The position numbers and the translations under genes were made by a program. Positions 25,947-34,026 of a stretch of DNA of 64,000 bases are shown here, piece after piece (positions within the stretch are counted from its first letter, which is position 1; the number at the start of each line of letters is the position of its first letter). The notes beneath the pieces are model-generated. The model did not search any database. It saw only the letters and a program-made list of their open reading frames with translations, and had not been told where the DNA came from. The stretch is from Bacillota bacterium (GTDB lineage: Bacteria; Bacillota_I; Bacilli_A; RF39; UBA660), in NCBI GenBank assembly GCA_015059495.1, contig SVAI01000001.1, positions 186,001 to 250,000 on the forward strand, in the 5' to 3' direction.

Positions 25947-26672
25947 ATGAAACCACAAGATTATCCAATTCATATAGATGCTAAGAAGAATCAAATTGCT
26001 GAAGCAGTTCTTATGCCTGGTGATCCACTAAGAGCTAAATATATAGCTAAGAAATATTTAAAGAACGCTAAATTAGTTACTAGTGTAAGAAATATGTTTG
26101 GTTACACTGGAACATATAAAGGTAAAAGAGTAACAGTAATGGGTTCAGGTATGGGTATGCCTTCAATGAGTATCTATGCATTTGAATTATTCTATTTTTA
26201 CAATGTACAAAGAGTTATAAGAATCGGAACATGTGGAGTAGTATCTCCTAACATTGAAGTTCCTGAATTAATCTTAGCTAAAGATGTATACAGTTTATCT
26301 AACTTTGCATACATCTATGATGGTACTAGAACACATATCGAAAAACCATCTTCAAAATTAAATAAAAAGATTATTGAAACAGCTAAGAAACAAGGAAAGA
26401 AATTAAATGTTGGTACTGTACTTACATGTGATCAATTTGGACCATATATTAATATGGATAGAGTATTAAAGATGATTCCTAAAAAGAACACTCCAATTGC
26501 AGAAGAAATGGAAGCCTATGCATTATTACATGTTGCTAAAGTATTTAAAAGAGAAGCAACAGCTATTGTTACTGCAGTAGACTCTAAATTTAGTGATGTA
26601 GTTCTATCAGTTAAAGATAGAGAAAAATCACTAGATGACATGATTACGTTAGCTTTAGATTCTATAATCTAA
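25947..26672 (+). CDS. deoD: Purine nucleoside phosphorylase, DeoD type
   Basis: The ATG at 25947 follows AAAGGAG by 9 bases and gives 241 residues, close to the usual 235-240; the longer in-frame reading from 25884 is upstream DNA containing the promoter. Motifs are IHIDAKKNQIAEAVLMPGDP (substrate pocket), MGSGMGMPSMSIYAFEL (phosphate site), RIGTCGV and EEMEAYALL with the ribose-binding Glu. It splits purine (deoxy)nucleosides to base and (deoxy)ribose 1-phosphate. It is monocistronic, with a likely operator over its promoter. Confidence 0.95.
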   Translation: MKPQDYPIHIDAKKNQIAEAVLMPGDPLRAKYIAKKYLKNAKLVTSVRNMFGYTGTYKGKRVTVMGSGMGMPSMSIYAFELFYFYNVQRVIRIGTCGVVSPNIEVPELILAKDVYSLSNFAYIYDGTRTHIEKPSSKLNKKIIETAKKQGKKLNVGTVLTCDQFGPYINMDRVLKMIPKKNTPIAEEMEAYALLHVAKVFKREATAIVTAVDSKFSDVVLSVKDREKSLDDMITLALDSII

Positions 26673-26720
26673 TGTTATAAAAAAGAATAAGGGTTGGTAG
26701 ATTAGCACTAATTTACCATA

Positions 26721-26755
26721 AAATAAAGACTACGAAATGTAGTCTTTATTTTATT
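26721..26755. terminator. Bidirectional terminator between deoD and tRNA-Gln
   Basis: AAATAAAGACTAC / GTAGTCTTTATTT (13-bp stem, 5-base loop) with T-rich flanks on both strands. It serves deoD on + and the tRNA on -. Confidence 0.88.
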
Positions 26756-26764
26756 ATTCAAACT

Positions 26765-26840
26765 TGGCTGCCTAGGTAGGATTCGAACCTACGAAATCGA
26801 AGGGTCAGAGCCTTCTGCCTTACCGCTTGGCTACTAGGCA
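26765..26840 (-). tRNA. tRNA-Gln, anticodon CUG
   Basis: The reverse strand reads TGCCTAG (acceptor), a D arm with AGCCAAGCGGTAAGGC, an anticodon stem GAAGG/CCTTC with loop CTCTGAC (anticodon CTG), a T arm with GTTCGAATC, and CTAGGCA + G + encoded CCA. The length is 76. Gln identity fits the U1 start and the anticodon. Confidence 0.93.
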
Positions 26841-26853
26841 ATTTATATATATA

Positions 26854-26882
26854 ATTATACAAAATAGGCAAACATTTGTAAA
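26854..26882 (-). promoter_or_regulatory. Promoter of tRNA-Gln
   Basis: On the minus strand: TTTACA, 17-base spacer, TATAAT, placed about 14 bases before the tRNA 5' end. Confidence 0.75.
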
Positions 26883-26883
26883 C

Positions 26884-26912
26884 TTGCATTATCTAAAAAT
26901 ATATAGTAAAAT
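26884..26912 (+). promoter_or_regulatory. Promoter of the HD-domain gene
   Basis: TTGCAT (26884-26889), 17-base spacer, TAAAAT (26907-26912). It is divergent from the tRNA promoter. Confidence 0.6.
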
Positions 26913-26947
26913 GATAGGGCTTACTTAATAGTTAAACAGGTGAAAAA

Positions 26948-27412
26948 ATGCAAAAAGAATTTAACGATATAATAAAAGATATAATTACTAACGAAGAATT
27001 TATGAAATTACAAGGTGAAGTACATCACTCAACAACAAGATTTAATCACTCACTTAGAGTAGCTTATGAAGTATATAATAAATTAAAAGATAATAATCAA
27101 AATTACGTTGATGCAACACGTGCAGCACTTTTACATGATTTCTTCTTCGATGATGATTTATCATCAAGTCAAAGCGATAGATTAAATAATCATCCATTGA
27201 TTGCACTAGAAAATGCTAAAAAATATTTTGATATTAATGAATTACAAGAAAACATAATACTTTCTCATATGTATCCATTATCTTATTGTTTGCCAAGATT
27301 TAAAGAATCTTGGATAGTATCATTAATGGATAAAAAAGTAACTATACTTGAATTTAAAAGATATGGTTTTAAAAAATCTTATAATAATAATTTCAAAAGA
27401 AAAAGAGCTTAA
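26948..27412 (+). CDS. HD-domain phosphohydrolase
   Basis: The 154-residue product carries the HD metal-binding set: His34 in HSLRVAYEV, the His63-Asp64 pair in AALLHDFFFDDD, His82 in NNHPLIALENA, His107 in ILSHMYP and a late Asp in SLMDKK. It is shorter than most HD hydrolases and single-domain, probably acting on a nucleotide or phosphate ester; the substrate is unknown. AGGTGA precedes the ATG. It is convergent with the nucleotidase-like gene, with stops directly abutting. Confidence 0.85.
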   Translation: MQKEFNDIIKDIITNEEFMKLQGEVHHSTTRFNHSLRVAYEVYNKLKDNNQNYVDATRAALLHDFFFDDDLSSSQSDRLNNHPLIALENAKKYFDINELQENIILSHMYPLSYCLPRFKESWIVSLMDKKVTILEFKRYGFKKSYNNNFKRKRA

Positions 27413-27428
27413 TTAAGCTCCTTTTTTT
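27401..27428. terminator. Bidirectional terminator between convergent genes
   Basis: GAGCTTAATTAAGCTC palindrome flanked by an A tract and TTTTTTT, overlapping the 3' ends of both genes. Confidence 0.85.
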
Positions 27429-27988
27429 AATAACTTCTTATAAACATCAATTGCTTCATCAAAGTTTACTACTTTATATACATTATCTGATTCAACTTCC
27501 ATGTTATATGGTGCACTCATACAAATAACCTTTACATAATCACTAATAGCATTAATATTATGTGGATTATCTTCACCCATAACTTTAATATCAAATTTCT
27601 TTATTACTTTTGTTTTATCTTCGTTACAAAAAGCTATACCATCATATTTTATACCATTCTTAGCAAGCCATCCTTTTACAACACCTCTCATAAATAATCC
27701 AAGTAAAGTCTTATTAGCACTTAATGCTCTAGATGTAATAATATAAACTTTACCACCATTATTTCTGATGTATTCAATAAACTCTTTAGCTTGTGGTCTA
27801 ACTTCTTTAAAACAATATTTAAAATTTTTTCTCCAGAATCTTGCTTCTTCTTTTTTACTACAGTTATAGATTTCTCTAATAGAGTAACCATTTCTATTAA
27901 CTATATTACCAAAGTATTTCATACCTTGTTCTATTTGAAATGTAGCAATATCTGTTAAGAATCCATCTATATCGATTCCTACATTCAT
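27413..27988 (-). CDS. HAD-like 5'-nucleotidase family protein (YqfW/NT5C-like)
   Basis: The 191-residue product begins MNVGIDIDGFLTD, the DxDGxxxD nucleophile motif of HAD phosphatases in the 5'(3')-deoxyribonucleotidase group. It continues with VRPQAKEFIEYIRNNGGKVYIITSR (motif II), and the late VIKKFDIKVMGEDNP provides motif III/IV-type Lys and Asp. A nucleotide or related phosphate is the likely substrate. AAAGGATGA lies before the ATG. It diverges from the next + strand gene. Confidence 0.8.
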   Translation of the reverse strand: MNVGIDIDGFLTDIATFQIEQGMKYFGNIVNRNGYSIREIYNCSKKEEARFWRKNFKYCFKEVRPQAKEFIEYIRNNGGKVYIITSRALSANKTLLGLFMRGVVKGWLAKNGIKYDGIAFCNEDKTKVIKKFDIKVMGEDNPHNINAISDYVKVICMSAPYNMEVESDNVYKVVNFDEAIDVYKKLLKKGA

Positions 27989-28048
27989 ATCTAATCATCC
28001 TTTAAAACAAAATAATTATATAATATATTTAATTATTTTTCAACTTCA

Positions 28049-28057
28049 TGATATAAT
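28049..28057 (+). promoter_or_regulatory. Extended -10 promoter for the gene at 28082
   Basis: TGATATAAT with TATAAT at 28052-28057, followed by GGGGGA and ATG at 28082. Confidence 0.5.
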
Positions 28058-28081
28058 GTACTTAATTAAAGGGGGATTATT

Positions 28082-28693
28082 ATGTTAGATATTAATACTA
28101 AAGTAAGTAAACTTAAAAGAATTAATATTGATTCTAATGTAATTAATTATTTAAAAGAAAGATTATCTAATCTATATATAAAAATAGGAGAAATTTATCA
28201 AGGCAATATCTTTGATCTAATGAATCAAAATGCATTAGAAGGTTGGTGTTGTCAAACAACTGAATCTGCTATTGTATTTTTAGATGATAATGATTACTTA
28301 GAAAGAGGATATTTAACTTTTGAAAATATTCATTCTAGATATTACCATTCATGGATTTGTTTTAATTATAATTCAGTTGATTATGTATTTGATCCAGTAT
28401 TAAATTTAATAACTAAAAAGAATTATTATGAAAGATTATTTAATACCGATGTATTAGTTAAAATAAAGGCCTCTGAGCTTAAAAAAGAACTCATTAATAA
28501 AATTACATCATATAAGCCAGTTGAGTGCAAAAATAAGGTTTTAAAAGAACTATATGATAAATATAAAAATGAAGAAGCAATAATGAGTGTACCAGATGAT
28601 ATAACAGAACCATTATATAGAAATAATAGTGGATATAAAATGAAATTAAATAATAATAAAATAAAAGAATTAAAAGCACATTATTATTATTAG
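28082..28693 (+). CDS. Unknown protein with possible transglutaminase-like Cys-His-Asp set
   Basis: The 203-residue product has no family that I can name with certainty. It contains GWCCQTTES (Cys56/Cys57), YYHSWICF (His89) and YVFDPVLNL (Asp104), in the order and spacing seen in papain-like/transglutaminase-fold enzymes. It has no signal peptide or membrane span, so it would act in the cytoplasm. The C-terminal third is Lys- and Asn-rich. It has a strong GGGGGA ribosome site, and the DUF3592 gene follows almost directly. Function is open: protease, amidase or non-catalytic. Confidence 0.6.
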   Translation: MLDINTKVSKLKRINIDSNVINYLKERLSNLYIKIGEIYQGNIFDLMNQNALEGWCCQTTESAIVFLDDNDYLERGYLTFENIHSRYYHSWICFNYNSVDYVFDPVLNLITKKNYYERLFNTDVLVKIKASELKKELINKITSYKPVECKNKVLKELYDKYKNEEAIMSVPDDITEPLYRNNSGYKMKLNNNKIKELKAHYYY

Positions 28694-28719
28694 TGTTAAA
28701 ATATAGATGGGTGATACCT

Positions 28720-29058
28720 ATGAAGAAATTATTAATAATTGTTGTAATAGCATTAATTATATTATTTGTAGTAAGAATAGTAATGTTATATCCAAAAAAT
28801 GAAACAAGTTATACTCAAAAGATAAACGCTAAAGTAGTGAATGTTAATGAAAGAAAAGTATCTACAGGAGGAAAGTTTCCAAGAACAATGATATATTATT
28901 TTTTAGAAGTAGAATATCAAATAGATGATGAAATAATTAAGACTACCTGTGAAGGAGCACTATCTGCTTATTCTAAAAGTAAAATAGGTGAAGAAATAGA
29001 AGTATTATATAATCCTAATAATAAAAATAAATGTAAACTAATGAATTCTATATCTTGA
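28720..29058 (+). CDS. DUF3592-like small membrane protein
   Basis: The ATG at 28720 follows GATGGGTGA; the longer frame from 28693 has no ribosome site. The product has 112 residues: one N-terminal membrane span (about 3-22), then a small beta domain with INAKVVNVNERKV, YYFLEVEYQID and IGEEIEVLYNPNNKNKC, the strand pattern of DUF3592 proteins. Function is unknown. It is probably co-transcribed with the gene before it. Confidence 0.65.
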   Translation: MKKLLIIVVIALIILFVVRIVMLYPKNETSYTQKINAKVVNVNERKVSTGGKFPRTMIYYFLEVEYQIDDEIIKTTCEGALSAYSKSKIGEEIEVLYNPNNKNKCKLMNSIS

Positions 29059-29068
29059 TTACTATAAA

Positions 29069-29096
29069 ATACTAGTTAAATGCTAGCATTTTTTTA
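29069..29096 (+). terminator. Intrinsic terminator
   Basis: ATACTAG / CTAGCAT (one mismatch, 7-base loop) followed by a T run. Confidence 0.6.
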
Positions 29097-29099
29097 TTA

Positions 29100-29127
29100 T
29101 TGACAATTATAATAGAAATGTTAAAAT
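29100..29127 (+). promoter_or_regulatory. Promoter of the HTH gene at 29159
   Basis: TTGACA (29100-29105), 16-base spacer, TAAAAT (29122-29127) with an upstream TG. Confidence 0.6.
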
Positions 29128-29158
29128 AGTAATAATTTTTAAAGGGGGAAATGATAAG

Positions 29159-29587
29159 ATGAATTATTCGTATGATAAATATATAAATCCTGAATATAAT
29201 CCATTTAAATTAATAAGAATAGTAAAAAATTATAGTACCGAAGACATGGCTATGCTATTAAATTGTACAAGAGCATATATAAAAATGATAGAAAATGGTG
29301 AAAGAGTATTATCAGAAAAAACACTACAAGAAAAACTGTGTTTACTTGGTATTAGTATGGAAGATTACATAGAACTATGTAGATTTTTATTAAGATTACA
29401 AAAGTCGGGATTAGAAGAATATCGTGCTTATCCATTAGCACTAGTAAAAGCATTAGGAATAGTATATAGTGATGAAAGAAAGCAATGTGATGGATTAGCT
29501 AAAATTCCACATTTTAGATCAAGGGTGAAAAGCAATCCTGAAACATTAGAAAGAAAATATATAACAATTCATACTGTATATAGATAA
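29159..29587 (+). CDS. XRE-type helix-turn-helix protein
   Basis: The 142-residue product has a Cro/XRE-like HTH at about residues 18-60 (LIRIVKNYSTEDMAMLLNC, then AYIKMIENGERVLSEKTLQ), but the remaining 80 residues match nothing I know. The tail is basic (HFRSRVKSNPETLERKY). It may be a chromosomal regulator or a remnant of a mobile element; it sits just left of the 40-bp direct repeat at 29650. AAAGGGGGA lies before the ATG. Confidence 0.7.
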   Translation: MNYSYDKYINPEYNPFKLIRIVKNYSTEDMAMLLNCTRAYIKMIENGERVLSEKTLQEKLCLLGISMEDYIELCRFLLRLQKSGLEEYRAYPLALVKALGIVYSDERKQCDGLAKIPHFRSRVKSNPETLERKYITIHTVYR

Positions 29588-29649
29588 ATATAAATGCATA
29601 TTAATATGATGGAAATAATATCTTGTTTTTTTTTATACTTACAAACAAT

Positions 29650-29690
29650 AAAAAAACTAACCAAAAGGTTAGTATTTTTTTAAATTGGTA
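29650..29690 (+). repeat. 40-bp direct repeat, left copy (terminator plus tRNA-end sequence)
   Basis: Seven A, CTAACC-AAAA-GGTTAG, TA, seven T, then AAATTGGTA. The same sequence, with one T fewer, lies at 33623-33662, where TGGTA is the 3' end of tRNA-Met on the other strand. Here no tRNA body follows. The hairpin can act as a terminator for the HTH gene. Confidence 0.85.
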
Positions 29691-29710
29691 CGGATAAATA
29701 GTATATCCGA

Positions 29711-29737
29711 AACTTAGGATTAATTCCTAAGTTTTTT
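29711..29737 (+). terminator. Second intrinsic terminator before the ABC operon
   Basis: AACTTAGGA / TCCTAAGTT around TTAAT, then T residues. The region 29588-29766 otherwise holds only the repeat copy and a promoter. Confidence 0.8.
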
Positions 29738-29738
29738 A

Positions 29739-29747
29739 TGTTATAAT
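29739..29747 (+). promoter_or_regulatory. Extended -10 promoter of the ABC operon
   Basis: TGTTATAAT, TATAAT at 29742-29747, directly after the terminator T tract. GAGGTGG and ATG 29767 follow. Confidence 0.55.
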
Positions 29748-29766
29748 AAAATAGAGGTGGAAAGTT

Positions 29767-30471
29767 ATGATAGAAATAAAAAATGTAACTAAAAAATATG
29801 GAAATAAAAAAGCAATAGATGATATATCATTTAATGTTAATGATGGTGACATCTTTGCTTTTATAGGACATAATGGAGCTGGTAAAACAACACTTATTAA
29901 GGCAATGGTTGGAATACATGATTTTGAAAGTGGTGATATCTTAATTGATGGTAAATCAATTAAAAATGATCCTATTGAATGTAAAAAATTAATGGCTTTT
30001 GTTCCAGATAATCCAGAAACTTATGAACATATGAAGGCAATAGATTATATTAACTTTATCTGTGATATGTATGATGTTGATCAAGAAACGAGAGAAAAGA
30101 ATATTAAAAAATATGCTAAGTTATTTGATATGGAAACTAAATTAAATGATACTATAGATAGTTATTCTCATGGTATGAAACAAAAAATAGTATTAATATC
30201 TGCATTAGCCCATAATCCTAAAATATTAATTATGGATGAACCATTTGTAGGCTTAGATCCAAAAGCTGTATTTGATATAAAAGAAGTACTACAAGAAATG
30301 GTTAAAGAGGGAAAGATAGTCTTTTATTCGACTCATATATTAGATGTTGCTGAAAAGTTATGCTCAAGAGTAGCAATAATAAAAGAAGGTAAGTTAGTAA
30401 AATGTGGTGATATGAAGAGTATTAAAGGAGATAAATCTCTAGAAAAAGTATTTATGGAGCTTGAAAAATAA
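29767..30471 (+). CDS. ABC transporter ATP-binding protein
   Basis: The 234-residue product has Walker A GHNGAGKTT, a Q-loop region (LMAFVPDNPETYEHM), signature SYSHGMKQK, Walker B ILIMDEPFVGLDP and the H-switch STHILDVAEKL. It is of the exporter type seen with ABC-2-like permeases (drug, bacteriocin or lipid export). The permease gene overlaps its stop by one base. The substrate is unknown. Confidence 0.93.
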   Translation: MIEIKNVTKKYGNKKAIDDISFNVNDGDIFAFIGHNGAGKTTLIKAMVGIHDFESGDILIDGKSIKNDPIECKKLMAFVPDNPETYEHMKAIDYINFICDMYDVDQETREKNIKKYAKLFDMETKLNDTIDSYSHGMKQKIVLISALAHNPKILIMDEPFVGLDPKAVFDIKEVLQEMVKEGKIVFYSTHILDVAEKLCSRVAIIKEGKLVKCGDMKSIKGDKSLEKVFMELEK

Positions 30472-32096
30472 TGAAAAAACTAATATCCTTAATCAAAGCA
30501 ACAATGACAAGCAATATGCAAATATTCAAAATTAATACTAAAGGAAAGAAAGGTAAAATAAATATCTTTTTAGTATCTTTAATAGCAATTTATTTAATGG
30601 GAGCAATATTTGGATATGCTTGGTATTTCTTAGAAAAACTATCTTTAATGCATATAGAATATTTAATATTACCATTAGCAACATTTTTAGTATCTTTATT
30701 TACTCTAATCGAGGGTATCTATAAATGTGGGCCACTAATCTTTAACTGTAAGGATGATCAATTACTATTATCTTTACCAATTAAGAAAAACATAGTACTA
30801 TTTGTTAGATTATTTAAGTTCTATGTTTTTGAACTTATGTTTAATACACTATTTTTACTACCTGTAATATTAGCCTATATAATATTTGTAAAAGTAACAG
30901 CAATTAGTTTTTATATAACTACAATAATAATGCTATTATTATTACCTATAATACCAATAATATTATCTTGTATTTTAGGATTTATGTCTAGTTATATATC
31001 ATCTAAATTTAAATATAAAAATATAGTTGAAATAGTAATGTCGTTTATCTATTTATTATCATTTTTATATCTATATTCACAAGGTAATAAAATAATGGAT
31101 TATATAATGAATAATGCCTCAAATATAAATGATATGATAACTAAAATATATTATCCTGCAGGTATTTATTCATCATTAACTACAAACTTTAAAATATTAG
31201 ATTTATTAGTATTTATAATTATTAATATATCATTACTTGTTATTTCTATTTATTTATTAAGTTTATTTTATTTTAAAATTAATTCTAACTTAAAAGAAGT
31301 AACTAAAACTAAATCTATAAGTAATAATAAAGAATTAAAAATAAAAACAAGTAGTAAAACATCATCGTTAATAAAAAAAGAATTAAATACCTTCTTTAAT
31401 ATACCTGTATTTATTGTTAATGCGGGATTTTCAATGATTTTATATATAATAATGTGTATAGTCTTAATAACTAAACTAGATGGGTTAATTAATATGATTA
31501 ATTCAACTGGATTATTAATGATACCATCTAGTTTAATTACTAATAATATGCCAATAATAATATTCTTAATTATATCTTTAATTGCATATACAACATCTAT
31601 AACAAGTTCAATGATAAGCTTAGAAGGTAAGAATATTAATAATTTAAAATCATTACCAGTTAGTGCTAAAACAATACTTAATTCTAAAATACTAGCATGT
31701 ATTGTAATTACAACACCAATACTAATATTAGGCTGCATAGCTCTTATTATTAAATTTAAAATAAGTATTATTAATGGAATAATGTTACTTTTATTAGCAG
31801 TTCTTATTCCTTTAGTAAATCATTTTTTAGGATTAATAATAAATTTAAAACATCCTAAACTTGATTATGAATCTCCAACAGATGTTATTAAACAAAGTGC
31901 AAGTGTCTTTATTTCAATGATGCTAGGTGGATTACTTGTTCTTGCAAGTATAGGTATAGTAATAGCTATATTTAATAAATATAATACATCTATTATTTTA
32001 TTAATAGTTGTGACATTCTATATAATAGTAGATCTAATACTATATAAATTATTATCTAATATTGGACCTAAAGAATTTAAAAAGTTAAATATATAA
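30471..32096 (+). CDS. ABC-2-like exporter permease, two membrane halves
   Basis: This 541-residue protein has about twelve membrane spans in two sets, joined by a polar stretch (KTKSISNNKELKIKTSSKTS) around residue 280. It resembles the long permeases that pair with a single ATPase. The ATG overlaps the ATPase stop (TAATG). It contains no catalytic motifs. The neighbouring genes give no substrate clue except a lipoprotein and an anchored protein downstream, which might be accessory or immunity-type proteins. Confidence 0.8.
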   Translation: MKKLISLIKATMTSNMQIFKINTKGKKGKINIFLVSLIAIYLMGAIFGYAWYFLEKLSLMHIEYLILPLATFLVSLFTLIEGIYKCGPLIFNCKDDQLLLSLPIKKNIVLFVRLFKFYVFELMFNTLFLLPVILAYIIFVKVTAISFYITTIIMLLLLPIIPIILSCILGFMSSYISSKFKYKNIVEIVMSFIYLLSFLYLYSQGNKIMDYIMNNASNINDMITKIYYPAGIYSSLTTNFKILDLLVFIIINISLLVISIYLLSLFYFKINSNLKEVTKTKSISNNKELKIKTSSKTSSLIKKELNTFFNIPVFIVNAGFSMILYIIMCIVLITKLDGLINMINSTGLLMIPSSLITNNMPIIIFLIISLIAYTTSITSSMISLEGKNINNLKSLPVSAKTILNSKILACIVITTPILILGCIALIIKFKISIINGIMLLLLAVLIPLVNHFLGLIINLKHPKLDYESPTDVIKQSASVFISMMLGGLLVLASIGIVIAIFNKYNTSIILLIVVTFYIIVDLILYKLLSNIGPKEFKKLNI

Positions 32097-32107
32097 AAGG
32101 AGTATTA

Positions 32108-32686
32108 ATGAATACAGAAAAAATAAATATGATTCTTGATAAAATAAAACAACAGCAACAAAAAAATAAGCAAAATTTTTCGACAAACATCACGATTCTT
32201 GTTATTTTATTGATATTTGTTATAATCACTGTAGGATCTGGTTCAAAAAAATATGAAACAGCAAATAATGAAATTGCTGAAAATGAAACAACTACAATTA
32301 CAGAAAAGGAAACACTGACAATTACAGAAAAATATTATATTGAAAAAGTGATTGATTGTGTAAAAAAAGGAATATCCGAAAATGATGAATATTATTATTC
32401 TGGAATAATTTTACATGATAGATATATAGAAGTAGGTTTATATCCGAAGAAAAAAATGAAAAAGGAAATGATAGAATCAGAGGCGTTAAAAATAACGAAA
32501 AAGATTCTACCAGAATTACAAAAATATGAATATAAAAAAGGACTATTTATAAAACAAAACTATGATTTTGTAACATTTATTTTTTATGGAATAGATGATA
32601 TAGGAGAATACACTCGAGGAGCTGGTTCGTGGAAACAAATAGAAATATTAAAAGTAAATGAAATGACTGAAAATGATATAGAGTAG
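32108..32686 (+). CDS. Membrane-anchored protein of unknown function
   Basis: This 192-residue protein starts 11 bases after the permease with AAAGGAG. Residues 1-22 are polar (KIKQQQQKNKQN), residues 26-41 form one membrane span, and the external part has a Glu/Thr-rich linker (EIAENETTTITEKETL) and a small alpha/beta domain ending in GAGSWKQIEILKVNE. No family is recognised. Codon use is less uniform than in the housekeeping genes nearby, so recent acquisition is possible. Confidence 0.6.
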   Translation: MNTEKINMILDKIKQQQQKNKQNFSTNITILVILLIFVIITVGSGSKKYETANNEIAENETTTITEKETLTITEKYYIEKVIDCVKKGISENDEYYYSGIILHDRYIEVGLYPKKKMKKEMIESEALKITKKILPELQKYEYKKGLFIKQNYDFVTFIFYGIDDIGEYTRGAGSWKQIEILKVNEMTENDIE

Positions 32687-32694
32687 GAAGGAAA

Positions 32695-33621
32695 ATGATG
32701 AAAAAATATTTAAAATTTTTATTTATTATTGCATTTTCATTAATAGTATGTGGATGCGAAAGCAAAGTTAATACAAGTAATTTGGTTGGCTTATGGAAGT
32801 TAACAACTAAAAAATATATAGAAAATGATACAATCGAAAAAGAAAAATCTATTTATTTTTATGAAGATAATACATTTATTGCAAAAGAGTGTAGTCATTT
32901 ATCACTAATAAAGAATTGTGATGAAGGTTTTGGACTGTGGAGTGGAACATATAAAAAGAGCAATAACAAAATATTGCTGACATTTACTGAATCAAATTTA
33001 TTAATAAATGAAAACGAATTAACTAAACCATCTCAAAAATTAGCATTTAAAGATGAGTATAGGATATGTGAATTGGATAATAGCAATAATTGCACGTCTA
33101 TTGAATATAATAGCATGTTAAGTTCTAAAGAAGATAAATATGATATTACTAAAGTAACAGTTAATGATTCTGTTGAAAACTTTTTTTCGGATAACATTCA
33201 AAAAACAATAACTAGTTTTTTGGATGAAATAGCTAATGAACTAAATATAAGTGCAACCAAACTCTTGAACAAAGAAGATAAAATAATAGACTTTAAATAT
33301 AAAACATATTATCATGATAATGATAGTTATCACTTTGTATACGAGAATACAAATAAAGATAGTGTTAAGTATACAATAGATAAAAAAGAAGATTCATACG
33401 TTATTACTTTTATATCATATTCAGATGGAAAAGATAGTACGATATCATCAGCTGTAAGAAATATGCTACCACGTAATAGTATATTAGGTATTTCAAAAAA
33501 AGATATTGATGTAATGTCATCTTGTTTTAATAGATATTATGTTTCATCGTGTGGGGATGCATTAATAATGACAAGTGATCATGGATATTCACTGCCAAAA
33601 ATTAGAATTAATATTTTATAA
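32695..33621 (+). CDS. Predicted lipoprotein with lipocalin-like N-terminal part
   Basis: The 308-residue product has an N-terminal hydrophobic segment ending in IVCGC, a plausible lipobox. The sequence NLVGLWKLTTKKYIENDTI, followed by IYFYEDNTFI and SGTYKKSNNKILLTF, resembles the strands of small lipocalin-like domains that open with LVGxW. The C-terminal half (from about residue 150) matches nothing known. AAGGAA precedes two adjacent ATG codons. It ends inside the right copy of the 40-bp repeat region. Confidence 0.65.
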   Translation: MMKKYLKFLFIIAFSLIVCGCESKVNTSNLVGLWKLTTKKYIENDTIEKEKSIYFYEDNTFIAKECSHLSLIKNCDEGFGLWSGTYKKSNNKILLTFTESNLLINENELTKPSQKLAFKDEYRICELDNSNNCTSIEYNSMLSSKEDKYDITKVTVNDSVENFFSDNIQKTITSFLDEIANELNISATKLLNKEDKIIDFKYKTYYHDNDSYHFVYENTNKDSVKYTIDKKEDSYVITFISYSDGKDSTISSAVRNMLPRNSILGISKKDIDVMSSCFNRYYVSSCGDALIMTSDHGYSLPKIRINIL

Positions 33622-33622
33622 C

Positions 33623-33662
33623 AAAAAAACTAACCAAAAGGTTAGTATTTTTTAAATTGGTA
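33623..33662. repeat. 40-bp direct repeat, right copy, overlapping a shared terminator
   Basis: It matches 29650-29690 except for one T. The stem CTAACC/GGTTAG with A and T tracts terminates the lipoprotein gene on + and tRNA-Met on -. The last bases (TGGTA) are the 3' end of the tRNA. Confidence 0.88.
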
Positions 33663-33734
33663 GCGCCTGTGTGATTCGAACACACGACCTACCGGGTATG
33701 AACCGGTTGCTCTAGCCAGCTGAGCTAAAGCGCC
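33658..33734 (-). tRNA. Elongator tRNA-Met, anticodon CAU
   Basis: The reverse strand reads GGCGCTT, TAGCTCAGCTGGCTAGAGC (D arm), ACCGG-TTCATAC-CCGGT (anticodon CAT), GTGTG-TTCGAAT-CACAC and AGGCGCT + A + CCA, 77 bases. The G1-U72 pair and D arm match the elongator tRNA-Met of bacilli rather than the initiator. Confidence 0.93.
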
Positions 33735-33753
33735 ATAACACAATAACAAATAC

Positions 33754-33783
33754 ATTATAACAACTACCAATAAATTTTGTCAA
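33754..33783 (-). promoter_or_regulatory. Promoter of tRNA-Met
   Basis: On the minus strand: TTGACA, 18-base spacer, TATAAT with a TGT extension, about 20 bases before the tRNA. Confidence 0.75.
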
Positions 33784-33812
33784 TAAAAAATGCAAAAAAA
33801 GTCCAAAAACAC

Positions 33813-33841
33813 TTGCAATTACGCGTAAAATCTTATATAAT
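33813..33841 (+). promoter_or_regulatory. Promoter of the rpoB leader region
   Basis: TTGCAA (33813-33818), 17-base spacer, TATAAT (33836-33841). The expected start is about 33848, just before the long-range pairing element. Confidence 0.65.
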
Positions 33842-33871
33842 TTAAATATATTTGTCTCAAAGAGGGAACTG

Positions 33872-33916
33872 GTGAGCAATTTGAATATATTATTATCTCC
33901 TACAATCGAAAAATAA
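33872..33916 (+). CDS. Possible 14-codon leader peptide
   Basis: AGAGGGAA (33861-33868) is followed by GTG at 33872, and the frame reads MSNLNILLSPTIEK, then stop. It lies between the two halves of the long-range stem and 12 bases before the terminator hairpin, as in attenuation leaders. It has no run of one amino acid that would suggest tRNA sensing, so it could be chance. Confidence 0.35.
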   Translation: MSNLNILLSPTIEK

Positions 33917-33927
33917 ATTTAATTAAA

Positions 33928-33960
33928 ATCCATTAATAGTACTACTAATGGATGTTTTTT
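33928..33960 (+). terminator. Attenuator-like terminator upstream of rpoB
   Basis: ATCCATTA / TAATGGAT (8-bp stem plus a weak TA extension), then G and six T residues. It lies between the leader promoter and the rpoB promoter. Confidence 0.75.
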
Positions 33961-34026
33961 CGTGAGACAAAAAAATTAAAAAGCTATTAATAAGGTGGAT
34001 GCGAAAAGCCTATTAAAATATATTAA

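Larger units (their letters stand above)
33848..33971 (+). ncRNA. Structured leader or small RNA upstream of rpoB
   Basis: TTTGTCTCA (33851-33859) is perfectly complementary to TGAGACAAA (33963-33971) and could close a domain of about 120 bases. Inside lie a short ORF with a ribosome site and a terminator hairpin (33928-33960). I cannot match this to a named leader or riboswitch. It may be an attenuator, or a free-standing RNA that stops at the hairpin. Confidence 0.5.

Noticed and set aside
29688-29710. Remnant of a second tRNA after the left 40-bp repeat
   Set aside because: Only TGGTA of the tRNA end is shared; the following CGGATA...TATCCG is a small hairpin and has no T-arm sequence.
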